This document shows positions 35,520 to 45,099 of a stretch of DNA of 64,000 nt, piece after piece (within the stretch, counting starts at the first letter, position 1; each line of letters opens with the position of its first letter). The stretch is from AWTP1-13 sp963840445 (GTDB lineage: Bacteria; Pseudomonadota; Alphaproteobacteria; Rhizobiales; Hyphomicrobiaceae), in contig CAWIZC010000022.1 in NCBI GenBank assembly GCA_963840445.1, forward strand, positions 62,001 through 126,000, written 5' to 3'. The notes beneath the pieces were generated by a model, which was given only the letters and a program-made list of their open reading frames with translations, was not told the origin of the DNA and did not search any database. The translations under genes and the position numbers were made by a program.

Positions 35520-36590
35520 ATGAGCACCACGAGCGACACTCGCAACACCCTGGGCAGCAACCTGGGCATGGCCGCGCAACTGGCCAGCCAGTCGCTGCGC
35601 TTCGGCTGGTATTTCGCTCTGCAGCGGCTGATGGACCGGCGCACGGCTGAGATCGGCGGCGCTCACCCGAAGTACCGCCCGACGCGGCCGGTGCCCTCCA
35701 CGCAGGAATTGCTGGCCGACCTCGGCCGCCTGCTGGTGGCCGATGCGCTGGCGGTGCGCGACGGCATCTACCCGCCCATGGACGATGAAGCCGCGGCGCC
35801 GATCCGGCATCTGTTTCGCGTGCGGCGCATGTTCGCCGACCTGCCCGACACCATCGGCCGGCGCGCCAGCAAGGATGCGAGCACGGCCAAGGAGGAGGCG
35901 GTGGCTGCCGGCCTGCCCGACTACTACGCGCAGGATTTCCACTTCCAGACCGGCGGTTATCTGACCGACCATTCGGCCAAGCTGTATGACGTGCAGGTCG
36001 AGACGCTGTTCATGGGGGCGGCCGGGCCGATGCGCCGCACGCTGCTGGCGCCGATTGCCGAGTTCATGCGCGGGCGCGATCAGCGCAAGGTGACGCTGCT
36101 CGACGTTGCCTGCGGCACCGGGCGCTTCCTGCGCCAGGTGCGGCTCGCCTATCCCGCCATGACGCTGAAGGGCCTCGACCTGTCGCGACCCTATCTCGAC
36201 GAGGCGAGCAAACACCTCGAAGGCCTGCGCGGTGCCGAGATGATCGAAGCAGCGGCCGAGCGCATGCCGCTGGCCGACGCCAGCGTGGATATCGTCACGT
36301 CGATCTTCCTGTTCCACGAGCTGCCGCCCGACGTGCGCCGGCAGGTGACGGCGGAGGTGGCGCGCGTGCTCAGGCCGGGCGGCCTGTTCGTGTTCATGGA
36401 TAGCCTGCAGATGGGCGACAAGCCGGGCTGGGACGGCATGCTGGAGGCTTTCCCGCACCGCTTCCACGAGCCCTACTACCGCCATTACGCGATGGACGAC
36501 CTGGACGGCATGTTCGGCGCGGCCGGCTTGGCGCTGCGCGAGCAATCGCTGCCGTTCCTGTCCAAGCTGATGCTGCGGGTCAAGGAGTGA
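35520..36590 (+). CDS. Class I SAM-dependent methyltransferase
   Basis: A 356-residue protein with a long N-terminal helical part (about 1-170) and a class I methyltransferase domain: motif I LLDVACGTGRFL (about 198-209), GLDLSRPYLDEA, acidic residues in DASVDIV and the ELPPDVRR strand. The N-terminal half (KYRPTRPVPST, PDYYAQDFHFQTGGYLTDHSAKLYD) is typical of a group related to UbiE/COQ5-like enzymes of unknown substrate. It is transcribed alone and convergently with the next operon. Confidence 0.88.
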   Translation: MSTTSDTRNTLGSNLGMAAQLASQSLRFGWYFALQRLMDRRTAEIGGAHPKYRPTRPVPSTQELLADLGRLLVADALAVRDGIYPPMDDEAAAPIRHLFRVRRMFADLPDTIGRRASKDASTAKEEAVAAGLPDYYAQDFHFQTGGYLTDHSAKLYDVQVETLFMGAAGPMRRTLLAPIAEFMRGRDQRKVTLLDVACGTGRFLRQVRLAYPAMTLKGLDLSRPYLDEASKHLEGLRGAEMIEAAAERMPLADASVDIVTSIFLFHELPPDVRRQVTAEVARVLRPGGLFVFMDSLQMGDKPGWDGMLEAFPHRFHEPYYRHYAMDDLDGMFGAAGLALREQSLPFLSKLMLRVKE

Positions 36591-36639
36591 TGTCACCTTA
36601 CCGGTGCTGGCACCCGGGGAGCGCACACGCTCGCCAGCG

Positions 36640-37463
36640 TCACAAGTCGAGCGTCCAGTACTGACCGACGAGATCGTGGCCGAAGCTATGGTGAGGCTCT
36701 TGCTTGGTGAGGCGGAAGCCTGCGGCCTCGTAGATGCGGCGCGCTGAGGTCAGCACCGAGTTGGTCCAAAGTGTGAGCTGCCGGTATTCGGCTGTGCGCG
36801 CGAAGGCGATGCATTCCTCCACCAGGCGTTGGCCGATGCCAAGCCCGCGCGCATCGGGCTCTACATAAAGCAGGCGCAGTTTGGCCGTCGTTGCGCTGTC
36901 CTTGACGACGAACACCGAGCCGACCACGGCGCCGTCCCGCTCGGCGATCCAGCAGCGTTCCTTCTCCGGGTCGAAGGTCTTGAGGAACTGCGCGACGATC
37001 TCCGCGACAAGAGCTTCGAATTGGGCGTCCCAGCCGTACTCCTGCGCATAGAGCGCCGCATGCCGATGCACGACCCAGCCCATGTCTCCGGGCCGATGCG
37101 TCCGCAGGGTGTAGGCTTGGCCGCCAGGTTCGACGTGGTCGATGGTGAGGCTCGGCAGACGGCCGATGGCGATATGGTGGTGGGCCACGCCGGCGGTCGA
37201 AGTCGAGCAGGATCGCTTGCGCCTCCGGTTCGACAACCGCCACGTCCGGAGCTGCGCCGGCGAAGGCCCGGATGTCCTCGATCAACTCCCAGAAGGTCAG
37301 AACCTGTATTTCTTCGCTGGCGCCCTGCTGCCTGGTGAGCACCAGCGCGCCCCTGTGGCCCGGCAATTGGCGCAGATTCCGGGAAAACCCGCGTCGCGGC
37401 GTGCTGCACGTAGCCTGCCGTGTTGGCTTTGGTGGCGCTGCCACGCCAAACCCGGACGATCAT
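36640..37463 (-). CDS. Monooxygenase-like domain fused to GNAT acetyltransferase, two apparent frameshifts
   Basis: Two family signatures lie in one transcription unit. The first 100 residues, starting ATG 37463 (MIVRVWRGSATK), match the small antibiotic-biosynthesis-monooxygenase (ABM-type) ferredoxin fold: GALVLTRQQ, VLTFWELIEDIRAFAG, AILLDFDRR. The rest is a GNAT acetyltransferase (HRPGDMGWVVHRHAALYAQEYGWD, and CoA motif EPDARGLGIGQRLVEE). The sequence needs an extra base removed near 37376-37378 and another near 37188-37192. After that there is no stop between the domains and no good internal start, so I read a fused 273-residue protein. Alternatively two overlapping genes exist. The AraC-type gene diverges from it. 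Confidence 0.7.
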
Positions 37464-37628
37464 GGCATCTTCCTCGTCATGCCGGCACTCTGGCGGGCAG
37501 GGCTTACGGCGTATTGGCGAAAATTGCCGACGGCGGGCGACGACGCGGGGGTGACGCTTGCAAGCTTCGTTGCGCCTGCATAAATCTTCCGTGCCCGCCC
37601 GCGAGTGTGCAGTCTGGGAGATGCCGGC

Positions 37629-38501
37629 TTGGCCCGCGTGGATACCCGCAACACGACGAAGTACTGGTGGGATCCGCATGTCTCGGGCCTCAGCCTGATG
37701 TGTGCCGATTTCATGTCGCATGACTACGCGGCGCATACGCACGACGCCTTCGTCATCGCCGTCACGGAGCTGGGAGGGGCGCAGGTGAGGAGCCGAGGCG
37801 TGGTGGAGCCGGCCTGCCCATCGAGGTTGTTTGTCTCCAACCCTGAAGAGCCGCAATCGTCGTGGATGGGGGACAGCCGGCGCTGGTGCTACCGCTCGAT
37901 GTACCTGACGCAGCCGGCCATCGATGTGGTCGCGCGGGGCCTCGGCATCGGCGCGGTGCCGAATTTCGCCGGCAACTTCGTGGCCGACGCCGACCTGACG
38001 GAGCGCTTTGCCGCGCTGCATCGTGCTCTCGAGGGTGGCGGAGACCGCTTCGGCGAGCACGAGCTGCTGATCGGTACATTCGGACACCTGTTTCGTCGCC
38101 ACGGCAGCGGCGGCGGCCGCATCGAGTGTGCGCCGCGCGATCGGACCATGGTCCTCAAGATTGCCGACGTGATGCGGGAAAGATTCGCCGACAGCTTGCT
38201 GCTCGAGGATCTGGCGGCGATTGCCGGCTTGACCGTGTTTCAGCTGATCGGGCTGTTCAAGCGCACGATCGGGACCACGCCGCATGTGTACCTGACCCAT
38301 GTGCGGCTGAATGCGGCCTGCCGCCTCCTGAGGCGCGGCTTACCTATTGCCGAGGCGGCCACTGCGGCAGGATTCTGCGATCAAAGTGCGCTGACCAAGC
38401 ACTTCAAGCGCTGCTATGGGATGACGCCGTTGCAGTTTGCCAGAGCGGCGACCGACGGGCGCGGTCGGCGCTTGATCGAAACGGACGCGGCGGCGAGCTA
38501 G
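37629..38501 (+). CDS. AraC-family transcriptional regulator
   Basis: A 290-residue regulator: an N-terminal cupin-like ligand domain (HTHDAFVIAVTELGG, about residues 36-50) and a C-terminal double helix-turn-helix (LLLEDLAAIAGLTVFQLIGLFKRTIGTTPHVYL, and IAEAATAAGFCDQSALTKHFKRCYGMTP). I prefer TTG 37629, eight bases after GGGAG, although an in-frame GTG at 37605 also exists. It diverges from the monooxygenase-acetyltransferase gene with a 165-base gap, so it may control it. The inducer is unknown. Confidence 0.9.
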   Translation: MARVDTRNTTKYWWDPHVSGLSLMCADFMSHDYAAHTHDAFVIAVTELGGAQVRSRGVVEPACPSRLFVSNPEEPQSSWMGDSRRWCYRSMYLTQPAIDVVARGLGIGAVPNFAGNFVADADLTERFAALHRALEGGGDRFGEHELLIGTFGHLFRRHGSGGGRIECAPRDRTMVLKIADVMRERFADSLLLEDLAAIAGLTVFQLIGLFKRTIGTTPHVYLTHVRLNAACRLLRRGLPIAEAATAAGFCDQSALTKHFKRCYGMTPLQFARAATDGRGRRLIETDAAAS

Positions 38502-38515
38502 AAGCTTAGCGCGTG

Positions 38516-38857
38516 TCAGGCCAACTCGACGCGCACGGCGACGGCCGCGCTGGCGATGACGGCGGTGTCGTGTCCATCCGCACCCGGGACGTCCAGGCCG
38601 CCTTTGACGGCTTTCGCCGTGATGTTGCCGACCGGCAAGGATGCCTTGACCTTCTCGAGGTCGACGCGGTCGGGCTGCTGCACGCCGATCGTGACCTCCA
38701 CGTCGATCTGCTTCTTGTCGATAGCCAAGGTGCGGATGAAGGACAGCGAACTGTGGTGCAACGCGTCCTGCACGGCGCGGATGGCTGCCTTGGTGTAGTC
38801 GGAGCCGTGCAGGTCGTTGCCGGAGCCCAGCTCCAGGATGATGCGGGTTTTGGGCAT
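38516..38857 (-). CDS. Lin0512-family protein
   Basis: A 113-residue protein of the small Lin0512 family of unknown function. It has the pattern KTRIILELGSGNDLHGSDYTKAA, then VQDALHHSSL and a Val-rich C-terminus ending in a short beta strand. ATG 38857 has an AGGAA site upstream. It is the second of two adjacent paralogues (nine-base gap) with about one third identity by eye; such pairs may form a heteromeric ring. Nothing further about function can be said. Confidence 0.8.
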   Translation of the reverse strand: MPKTRIILELGSGNDLHGSDYTKAAIRAVQDALHHSSLSFIRTLAIDKKQIDVEVTIGVQQPDRVDLEKVKASLPVGNITAKAVKGGLDVPGADGHDTAVIASAAVAVRVELA

Positions 38858-38866
38858 GGTGGTTCC

Positions 38867-39208
38867 TCAGGCGATGTCGAGGCTGACGATGGCGCAGGCG
38901 TTGGCGATCAGCGTGCTGTCCGTGCCGGCGTCGTTGCGGATCTCGAGGCCGCCCTCGACGACCGTGACGGTGCCTTTGCCATAGGGCAGGACGGCCAACA
39001 CCTGCGCCTTGTCCACCAGCTCGGGCCGCGGCACGCCGATATGCACATCGACGATCATGGCATCTGGCGGCTGGCCGAGTGCGGGAGCAATCGACAGCGA
39101 ATTGTGCCACAGCGCGTCGCGCAGTGCCCTGCAGGCGGCCTTGGTCGGGTTCGAACCGCGGATGTCGGTGCCCATGCCGATTTCCAGCACCATGCGCTTG
39201 TTTGCCAT
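38867..39208 (-). CDS. Lin0512-family protein
   Basis: A 113-residue paralogue of the next gene, starting at ATG 39208 (MANKRMVLEIGMGTDIRGS); a longer frame reaches 39265 but without a reason to use it. Shared pattern: NPTKAACRALRDALWHNSLS, VDVHIGVPRPELVDK, and a C-terminus rich in Val, Ile and Ala. Typical family length. Function unknown. Confidence 0.8.
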   Translation of the reverse strand: MANKRMVLEIGMGTDIRGSNPTKAACRALRDALWHNSLSIAPALGQPPDAMIVDVHIGVPRPELVDKAQVLAVLPYGKGTVTVVEGGLEIRNDAGTDSTLIANACAIVSLDIA

Positions 39209-39361
39209 CGATGAGCTCGCGTCAGGAAGGGTTGCGACCTGGATCGGTCGAGCGATTTCTAACACGGCGCGGAGCGCAGGGAAGGACGCATATCGGCGCG
39301 CGTATTGCTAGCGGCGGTCACCCAGCATCCTTCCGGTTCAAATACAATGAGACCCTGAGCC

Positions 39362-39416
39362 CTGAGTTTGTCGAAGGGCGAATGAGTCCGACCATGCCGT
39401 GCTTCGACGAGCTCAG
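39362..39416. repeat. Dispersed palindromic repeat (CTGAG-GTCGAAG type)
   Basis: CTGAGTTTGTCGAAG (39362-39376) pairs with CTTCGACGAGCTCAG (39402-39416), two of the 15 pairs being G-U wobbles in RNA. Elements of the CCTGAGCTTGTCGAAGG / CTTCGACAAGCTCAG type are multi-copy intergenic palindromes in many alphaproteobacteria. It sits in a 240-base gene-free gap between the Lin0512 pair and the patatin gene, and no gene is visible there. Confidence 0.7.
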
Positions 39417-39455
39417 CACGAGGTAGCGGCGGCGGATCGCGATTCGACCCGGGTG

Positions 39456-40463
39456 TTAGATCTGCCGGACCGGCCTGGCCACGGTCAGGGCGTCGCGCAT
39501 GAAAATCTTGGCCTCATCGGCGGCGCGGCGCAGCAACATCAGGTCGGTGGTCCAGGGCTCGATGGGGATTTCCGCGCCGTTCGGCGTCACGCGGCACCAG
39601 GCGATGCGCTTCAGGCGCTCGAGCCGGTCGGCTTCGGTGGCCATGGCGCGGGTCATGGCCGCCGCACTGCGGCGCAGGCCGACGGGCATGTGGCGAAGGA
39701 ATGTGCGCGCGAACATCGGCCACAGCCATTGCTCGAAGCGCGGCAGGTGTTTGGGATGCGGGCGGCTCGCCAGCACGATCAGCGTATCGGGCCTGAAGCG
39801 CTTGATGCCGGCCAGGGACGGCAGTGGCATGCCACAGGCGCCGTCGACGAGGTTTTCCTCGATTTCGCCGACCCCGACGCGGATCGGCGATGTCATGTGC
39901 GGGAAGGCGCTGGAGGCAAGCACCGCCTGTGCTGCGTCGGGCCTCGCCGACTTGGCATCGAGCAGGAAGCTCTCGCCCGTCAGCCGCGTGACCACGACGT
40001 GCCAGGAGGTGCGGTGGCCGCAGATCAGCTCTTGCCGGAACGCCACCGGGCTGTGCATGCCGCGCAGCACGTCGCCGAGCTGGGGCAGGCTGATGCGCCG
40101 CTTGTACCAGGCCTTGCCGGTCACGAATCCCGACACCGCCAGGTGCTCGAACATCTGCACCGCGCGATGCGGCAGCCCCGACAGATAGGCACCGACGGCG
40201 CCGCCGCTGCCCGAGACGGTGATGGCATGATCGACGGCGCGGGCGAGCCCGGCGTCGCGCCAGGCTGTGAGGTAGGCTGCCATGCGGATGCAGCACATGC
40301 CGCCGCCGGTGCCGATCAGGAGGATACGGTGCGGCGGCTGATGACCGGCGCGGATGGCATCTTCGTTCTCGAAGAGATGGCGAAGCGCGAGCGGACGGCC
40401 CTTCAATTTCACGGCAAGCTCCCATCCGCGGCGGGGCGCAAGATGCCGATGCCGGAGACGCAC
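39456..40463 (-). CDS. Patatin-like phospholipase
   Basis: A 335-residue patatin-fold lipid acyl hydrolase. Motifs are an oxyanion-hole GTGGGM (about 51-56), the nucleophile elbow VSGSGGAVGAYLSG (about 83-96) and the catalytic Asp in DGACG (about 208-212). The elbow reads S-G-S-G-G, so the first Gly of GxSxG is replaced by Ser; the Asp motif is normal. The start is uncertain (GTG 40463 used; residues before about 43 are poorly conserved). Neighbours give no functional hint. Confidence 0.8.
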   Translation of the reverse strand: MRLRHRHLAPRRGWELAVKLKGRPLALRHLFENEDAIRAGHQPPHRILLIGTGGGMCCIRMAAYLTAWRDAGLARAVDHAITVSGSGGAVGAYLSGLPHRAVQMFEHLAVSGFVTGKAWYKRRISLPQLGDVLRGMHSPVAFRQELICGHRTSWHVVVTRLTGESFLLDAKSARPDAAQAVLASSAFPHMTSPIRVGVGEIEENLVDGACGMPLPSLAGIKRFRPDTLIVLASRPHPKHLPRFEQWLWPMFARTFLRHMPVGLRRSAAAMTRAMATEADRLERLKRIAWCRVTPNGAEIPIEPWTTDLMLLRRAADEAKIFMRDALTVARPVRQI

Positions 40464-40673
40464 AGCGCCCGGCCCAAAAAGATGACGTGTAAGGTGTGCC
40501 CCGATATGCCCCGATCAGGCTGATGCGCCCACGGCGGCATCAACCTGAATGATGTTTCATTTTACCCCAATTCGTGTGCAAAAGCTTGCAGCAACTGAAG
40601 TTTAGTCTTGTCGGTTGTGCGATAGCGGCTGGCGAGTCGAAGATGACGGCAACGCAACGAGAGATGCCGAAAC

Positions 40674-42144
40674 ATGTCACAGCGAACGACCAAGGCAGCA
40701 CGCAGTGCCGAAGCCGCTGTAGACCGGCTCGAGAAGCTCTATGCCGAGGCGACGGCCGGTCTCAACGCCGCGCTCGACCGCTACCTCAGCGTCGGTGAGC
40801 CGCCCTCGGCGGCTACCCGCGCCACCTTTCGCTACCCGCTGCTGCGCGTCGTGCATCGCGATCTCGACCGCCCCGCTGCCCACGCACCGACGCGCCTTCG
40901 GCCGCCTGCAGCGGCTAGGAGTGTACGAGACGACCGTCACGCACCCGCGCGCCTTCCGTCGCTACCTGCTCGAACAACTCAATCCCCTGGTCATGGAATA
41001 CGGCGCCAGGATCGAGGTGGCCGTCAGCGACCAGGAGATCCCCTACCCGTATGTGCTGGAGCGCGCCGACGAGATCACCGGCGGCAACGTCACGGCGGCC
41101 GATCTGGCGCGGCATTTCCCGACGCCGCAGCTGTCCTCGGTGGGCGATGAGATCGCCGACGGGCAATGGGAGCAGCACGAAGACGAGCCGCGGCCGCTGT
41201 CGCTGTTCGACGCGGCCCGTGTCGACTATTCGCTGCGCCGGCTGGTGCACTACACCGGCAGCGACTGGCGCAACGTGCAGCAGTGGATCCTGCTCACCAA
41301 CTACCATCGCTACGTCGACCAGTTCGTGCGCTGGGGGCGGGATCAACTGGCTGGCGACGGCCCCTTCACGCGGATGGTGCTGCCCGGCGGCTCGCGCATC
41401 GAGCGCGGCGATCCGCCCGAGCAAGGCGATGCGATCGTCGCCAGCTACGAGTGGCACCGATTCCAGATGCCCGCCTATCACCTCGTGACGCCGGATGGGG
41501 AGGGCGTCACGCTGGTCAACATCGGCGTCGGGCCGTCCAACGCCAAGAACATCACCGACCATCTGGCAGTGCTGCGCCCCAACTGCTGGCTGATGGTCGG
41601 CCATTGCGGCGGCCTGCGCGATACACAGCGGATCGGTGACTACGTGCTGGCGCACGCCTATCTGCGCCAGGATCGCATCCTCGACGCGCTGGTGCCGCCC
41701 GATGTGCCGATCCCGGCGCTGGCCGAGATCCAGATCGCCTTGCAGGACGCGGCAGGCTTGGTCACGGGCGCCAAGGGCGAGGCGCTGAAGGGGCTCCTGC
41801 GCACCGGCACCGTGGTCACCAACGACGACCGCAATTGGGAGCTGCGCTTCACCATGGAGAGGAAGCGCATCAACCTGTCGCGGGCGATTGCCGTCGACAT
41901 GGAGAGCGGCACGATCGCCGCGCAGGGCTTCCGGCTGCGCGTTCCGTACGGCACGCTGCTGTGCGTGTCCGACAAGCCGCTGCATGGCGAGATCAAGCTG
42001 CCCGGCGCCGCCAACGCCTTCTACGCACGCGCTGTCGCCCAGCACCTGGAGATCGGCTTGAAGGCGCTCGACCTGCTGCGCACGCGGCGCGACACGCTGC
42101 ACTCGCGCAAGCTGCGGAGCTTCGACGAGCCGCCGTTCCGGTAA
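40674..42144 (+). CDS. amn: AMP nucleosidase, one apparent frameshift
   Basis: Hydrolyses AMP to adenine and ribose 5-phosphate. About 489 residues if one extra C in the C4 run at 40871-40874 is removed, close to the 484 of E. coli Amn. Before the shift it reads SAATRATFRYPLLRVVHRDLD; after it, PTHRRAFGRLQRLGVYETTV, the direct continuation of the Amn N-terminal domain. The C-terminal nucleosidase domain is complete: NIGVGPSNAKNITDHLAVLRP, GHCGGLR, and AVDMESGTIAAQGFRLRVPYG with the catalytic Asp region. ATG 40674 is used; no strong ribosome-binding site is seen. Transcribed alone. Confidence 0.9.
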
Positions 42145-42626
42145 CGACCGGTGAGTGTAAAATTCACCATGCCCGCAATGCTCGCGCGGAGACTTGTCCC
42201 CGTGATGGCGGGCCATGCGAACATGCTCGCACCTCGACTCAACGAGGGGCGCTATCGCGAGGCGTCTCGATGGTGCGGGTCGGGGGCCGTATCCGGGCAG
42301 CCCGCGCAACGGGCGCTCTGCTGCATGTGGCCAGTTGGGTCACTCGCTGGAGCCGCGCAGCGGAAAAGGGATACGGCGCGGGGCGTCCGTGCCAGCATGG
42401 ACTGCCCGACTACAACTGAGCCAGGCGTCGGATGCCCCGCTCCCTCACTATTGAAAACTGACACTCGCGGCACGCGATCGTCAGGAAGAAACGGCGCGTG
42501 TGCAATTAGAGGGCCGGCGCGAGCTTCTTCTCGGCATGACGCGCCGGGCACGCAGTCGCGCGCTCACCCGCCCGGTCAGAGCGTCATGCCCCCCGCGGCG
42601 GCACCCAAATCCCTGCTCTCGCACCG
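42145..42626. other. Gene-free region after amn
   Basis: About 480 bases between the convergent amn and NhaD-like genes. Short open frames on both strands have no ribosome-binding site and poor composition, so I call no gene. No clear terminator hairpin or repeat was found by eye. Confidence 0.4.
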
Positions 42627-44039
42627 CTACTTGGCAATGGCCGCGACCGTCACCGCCGCCGGCGCGACGTCGGCGTGCTTGCGGTGTGGTGGATCGGGAT
42701 GCCAGCCGAGCACCGACAGCATCACGAAGAAGCCGATCACGTAGGCGACGGTCACGTGCCAGCCATGCCTCAGCCAGAGCCCGACCGACTTCGCCTCGGG
42801 GAAGGCGCTGGCGAGCGCCACGCCGGCCGACGAGCCGAACCAGATCATCGATCCGCCGAAGCCCACCGCATAGGCCAGGAAGCCCCAGTCGTAGCCGCCC
42901 TGCCGCAGCGCCAGCGCCGTCAGCGGAATGTTGTCGAACACGGCCGACACGAAGCCAAGGCCGAGCGCCGTCTGCCATGAGGCCAGGGGCAGCTTCTCGA
43001 CCGGCATCAACGAGGCCGACAGAACCAGCGCCAGCAGGAAGATGGTGCCCTTGAAGGTCTCCGGCATGATCTCCCAGTCGGGCCGCCGCAGCAGGGCCGT
43101 GACGAGCAGCGCGGCCCATACGGCGAGCCCGATCACCGGGATCTGATCGAGCAGGTCGGGATAGCGCAGGTTGGCGATCACATTGGCCAGGATGGCGACC
43201 ACCAGGATCACGAATACGATGAAGACGCGGGTCCAATGAATGCGCACACCCGGCGCCACATCCTTGATGATCGGCGAATAACGCTGCTGCTGCAGGGCGG
43301 CCGGAATGCCGCACACGACCACGGCGACGCTGGCGGCGACGAAGGCTTCCAGCACGCTCAGCGGGCTGACGCCGTCGATCCACATCATGGTGGTGGTGGT
43401 GTCGCCGACCACGCTGCCAGAGCCGCCGGCGTTGGAAGCGGCGACGATGGCGGCGAGATAGCCGATGTGCACCTTGCCCTTGAAGACCTCGCGCGCCATC
43501 ACGCCGCCGATCAGGGCGGCGGCGATGTTGTCGAGGAAGCTCGAGATGACGGCGACGATGAGCAGCAGCACGAAGCCGCCCTTCCAGTCGTCGGGCAGGA
43601 TGGCCGGCATGACGTCGGGCACCTGGCTTTTCTCGAAATGCCTCGACAGCAGGGCGAACCCCATCAGCAGCAGGAACAGGTTGGCGAGCACCACCCACTC
43701 GTGCTGCATGTGGCCGACGAGGCCGACAAGGCCTGGACCGGCATTGAAGCCGGTGAAGCCCAGTTTGTAGACCAGGATGGCTGCCAGTCCGGTCAGCGCC
43801 ACGTACAGCGTGTGGTGATGCAACAGCGCGACGCCCAGCAAGGTCAGCGCGAACAGAATGAAATCGACGGGGATGCCGAACAGATAGAGGGGTTCGGGCG
43901 AAGTCCCGGCCGGGGCGGCCAAGGCCGGAAGCGCTGAGGTGACGAGCAGGCCGAGCATGATGCCGGCCAAGGGCAGTGCGTGCAGGCCGAAGCGTCTCGC
44001 TGCCACGTGGCCGCGCCCTTCGCTTGAAGTCTTGTGCAT
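42627..44039 (-). CDS. NhaD-like Na+/H+ antiporter (ion transporter superfamily)
   Basis: A 470-residue inner-membrane protein with about twelve hydrophobic segments, of the ArsB/NhaD/citrate-transporter superfamily. ATG 44039 follows GGGGGAG; the N-terminus looks like a membrane anchor or signal. Conserved membrane blocks are ISSFLDNIAAALIGG and AAIVAASNAGGSGSVVGDTTTTM, both typical of NhaD-type antiporters, and SAVFDNIPLTALAL in the second half. It may exchange Na+ or Li+ for protons; substrate is inferred from family only. The CDS length suits a single transcript. Confidence 0.83.
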   Translation of the reverse strand: MHKTSSEGRGHVAARRFGLHALPLAGIMLGLLVTSALPALAAPAGTSPEPLYLFGIPVDFILFALTLLGVALLHHHTLYVALTGLAAILVYKLGFTGFNAGPGLVGLVGHMQHEWVVLANLFLLLMGFALLSRHFEKSQVPDVMPAILPDDWKGGFVLLLIVAVISSFLDNIAAALIGGVMAREVFKGKVHIGYLAAIVAASNAGGSGSVVGDTTTTMMWIDGVSPLSVLEAFVAASVAVVVCGIPAALQQQRYSPIIKDVAPGVRIHWTRVFIVFVILVVAILANVIANLRYPDLLDQIPVIGLAVWAALLVTALLRRPDWEIMPETFKGTIFLLALVLSASLMPVEKLPLASWQTALGLGFVSAVFDNIPLTALALRQGGYDWGFLAYAVGFGGSMIWFGSSAGVALASAFPEAKSVGLWLRHGWHVTVAYVIGFFVMLSVLGWHPDPPHRKHADVAPAAVTVAAIAK

Positions 44040-44274
44040 GGACTCCCCCCATCGTTCTTGAAGCAAGGGAGAACACACCACTCGCGGATCAGGGATTCTT
44101 CGTCTCCTGTCTCCCGAAGGCTTCGGCCCCCGGCCGGTTGCACAACGCTAGCGGCTTTAAATCCATGCTGCAACGGATCACGGAGCGGGGTCGGGTCCCT
44201 GCCACTTTCAACACAGGCCCCGGGGTTATCGCAACGCTCAGCATGGGGTCCGACCCGCTGAGACGTTGGAATGC

Positions 44275-44301
44275 AAAAGGGCCAGCCGATGCGGCTGGCC
44301 C
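44275..44301 (-). terminator. Rho-independent terminator of the outer-membrane protein gene
   Basis: On the minus strand, 10-bp arms GGGCCAGCCG and CGGCTGGCCC with a three-base loop (44279-44301) are followed by TTTT (44275-44278), 31 bases after the stop of the gene at 44332. This is a clear intrinsic terminator. Confidence 0.85.
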
Positions 44302-44331
44302 TGGCAATGTCGGCGATCGGACGATTGATCG

Positions 44332-45099
44332 CTACTTGATCGGCGCTACCTCGCGCACCTCGTCGCGGTTCCACTTGTAGGTCACCGCCAGACGCGCGGT
44401 CAGCATGTTTGCTTCCATCCTGTCGACGAACGAGACGCCGAGAGCCGTGTTGCCTGAGTTCGTGACGATGTCGTCGAACATGGTGTAGCGAGCCTCGCCA
44501 CGCAGCGACCAGTTGCGGCCGAGCTGGGTCTCCATGCCGACGCCAACGAACGGACCCTGGACACGCGGGTTCCGGCCAGGGAAGAGTGTGTTGGTGTCCT
44601 CGTCGAAGATATCGAAATAGCCGTTGTTCTTGATCCAGGCCCAGGTATAGCCGCCGGTGGCATACAGCAGCGACGTCGGGGTCAGCAGGAAGCCTGCCCG
44701 GCCGCCGATGGAGTAGGCGTCGCGCAGCCTGAAGGTGTCGTCGGTAGCGGGCGGCAGGTCGTTCCTGAAATGGCCTTCCATGCTCGCCCAGTCGAATTCG
44801 GTGAATACACCGAGGACGTAGTGCTCGCGGAACTGCCGGTCGAAGCCGAGCACCACCGTGCCGAAGCCGCCGGCCAAACCGTCGTTGGTCCAGGACTGAT
44901 TGACCGGAGTGCTGTCCGAATACTTGTTGTCGCCGAACACCATGCCGTAGCCGACACCCAGGCCGAGATAGAATCCCGACCAGGTCGGCGTGACCGGAAC
45001 GTCCTTTATCGAGCCCCGCTCCATGCCATCGGCGAGAGCGTTGCCCCCGGCAAGCAGCATGGCTCCGGCGAGCACCGCTGCCGCAATTTGCCTCCGCAT
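44332..45099 (-). CDS. Outer-membrane beta-barrel protein (OmpA/Omp25-like porin family)
   Basis: A 255-residue exported protein. ATG 45099 follows AAAGGGG; the signal peptide (MRRQIAAAVLAGAMLLAGG and ending ALA) is clear. The mature part is rich in aromatic residues and Gly and alternates polar and hydrophobic residues (GFYLGLGVGYGM, LYATGGYTWAWI, NWSLRGEARYTMFDD, ARLAVTYKW), as in the eight-stranded Omp25/OmpW-like barrel family. It ends in a terminator. Likely a small outer-membrane protein of alphaproteobacteria. Confidence 0.8.
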   Translation of the reverse strand: MRRQIAAAVLAGAMLLAGGNALADGMERGSIKDVPVTPTWSGFYLGLGVGYGMVFGDNKYSDSTPVNQSWTNDGLAGGFGTVVLGFDRQFREHYVLGVFTEFDWASMEGHFRNDLPPATDDTFRLRDAYSIGGRAGFLLTPTSLLYATGGYTWAWIKNNGYFDIFDEDTNTLFPGRNPRVQGPFVGVGMETQLGRNWSLRGEARYTMFDDIVTNSGNTALGVSFVDRMEANMLTARLAVTYKWNRDEVREVAPIK

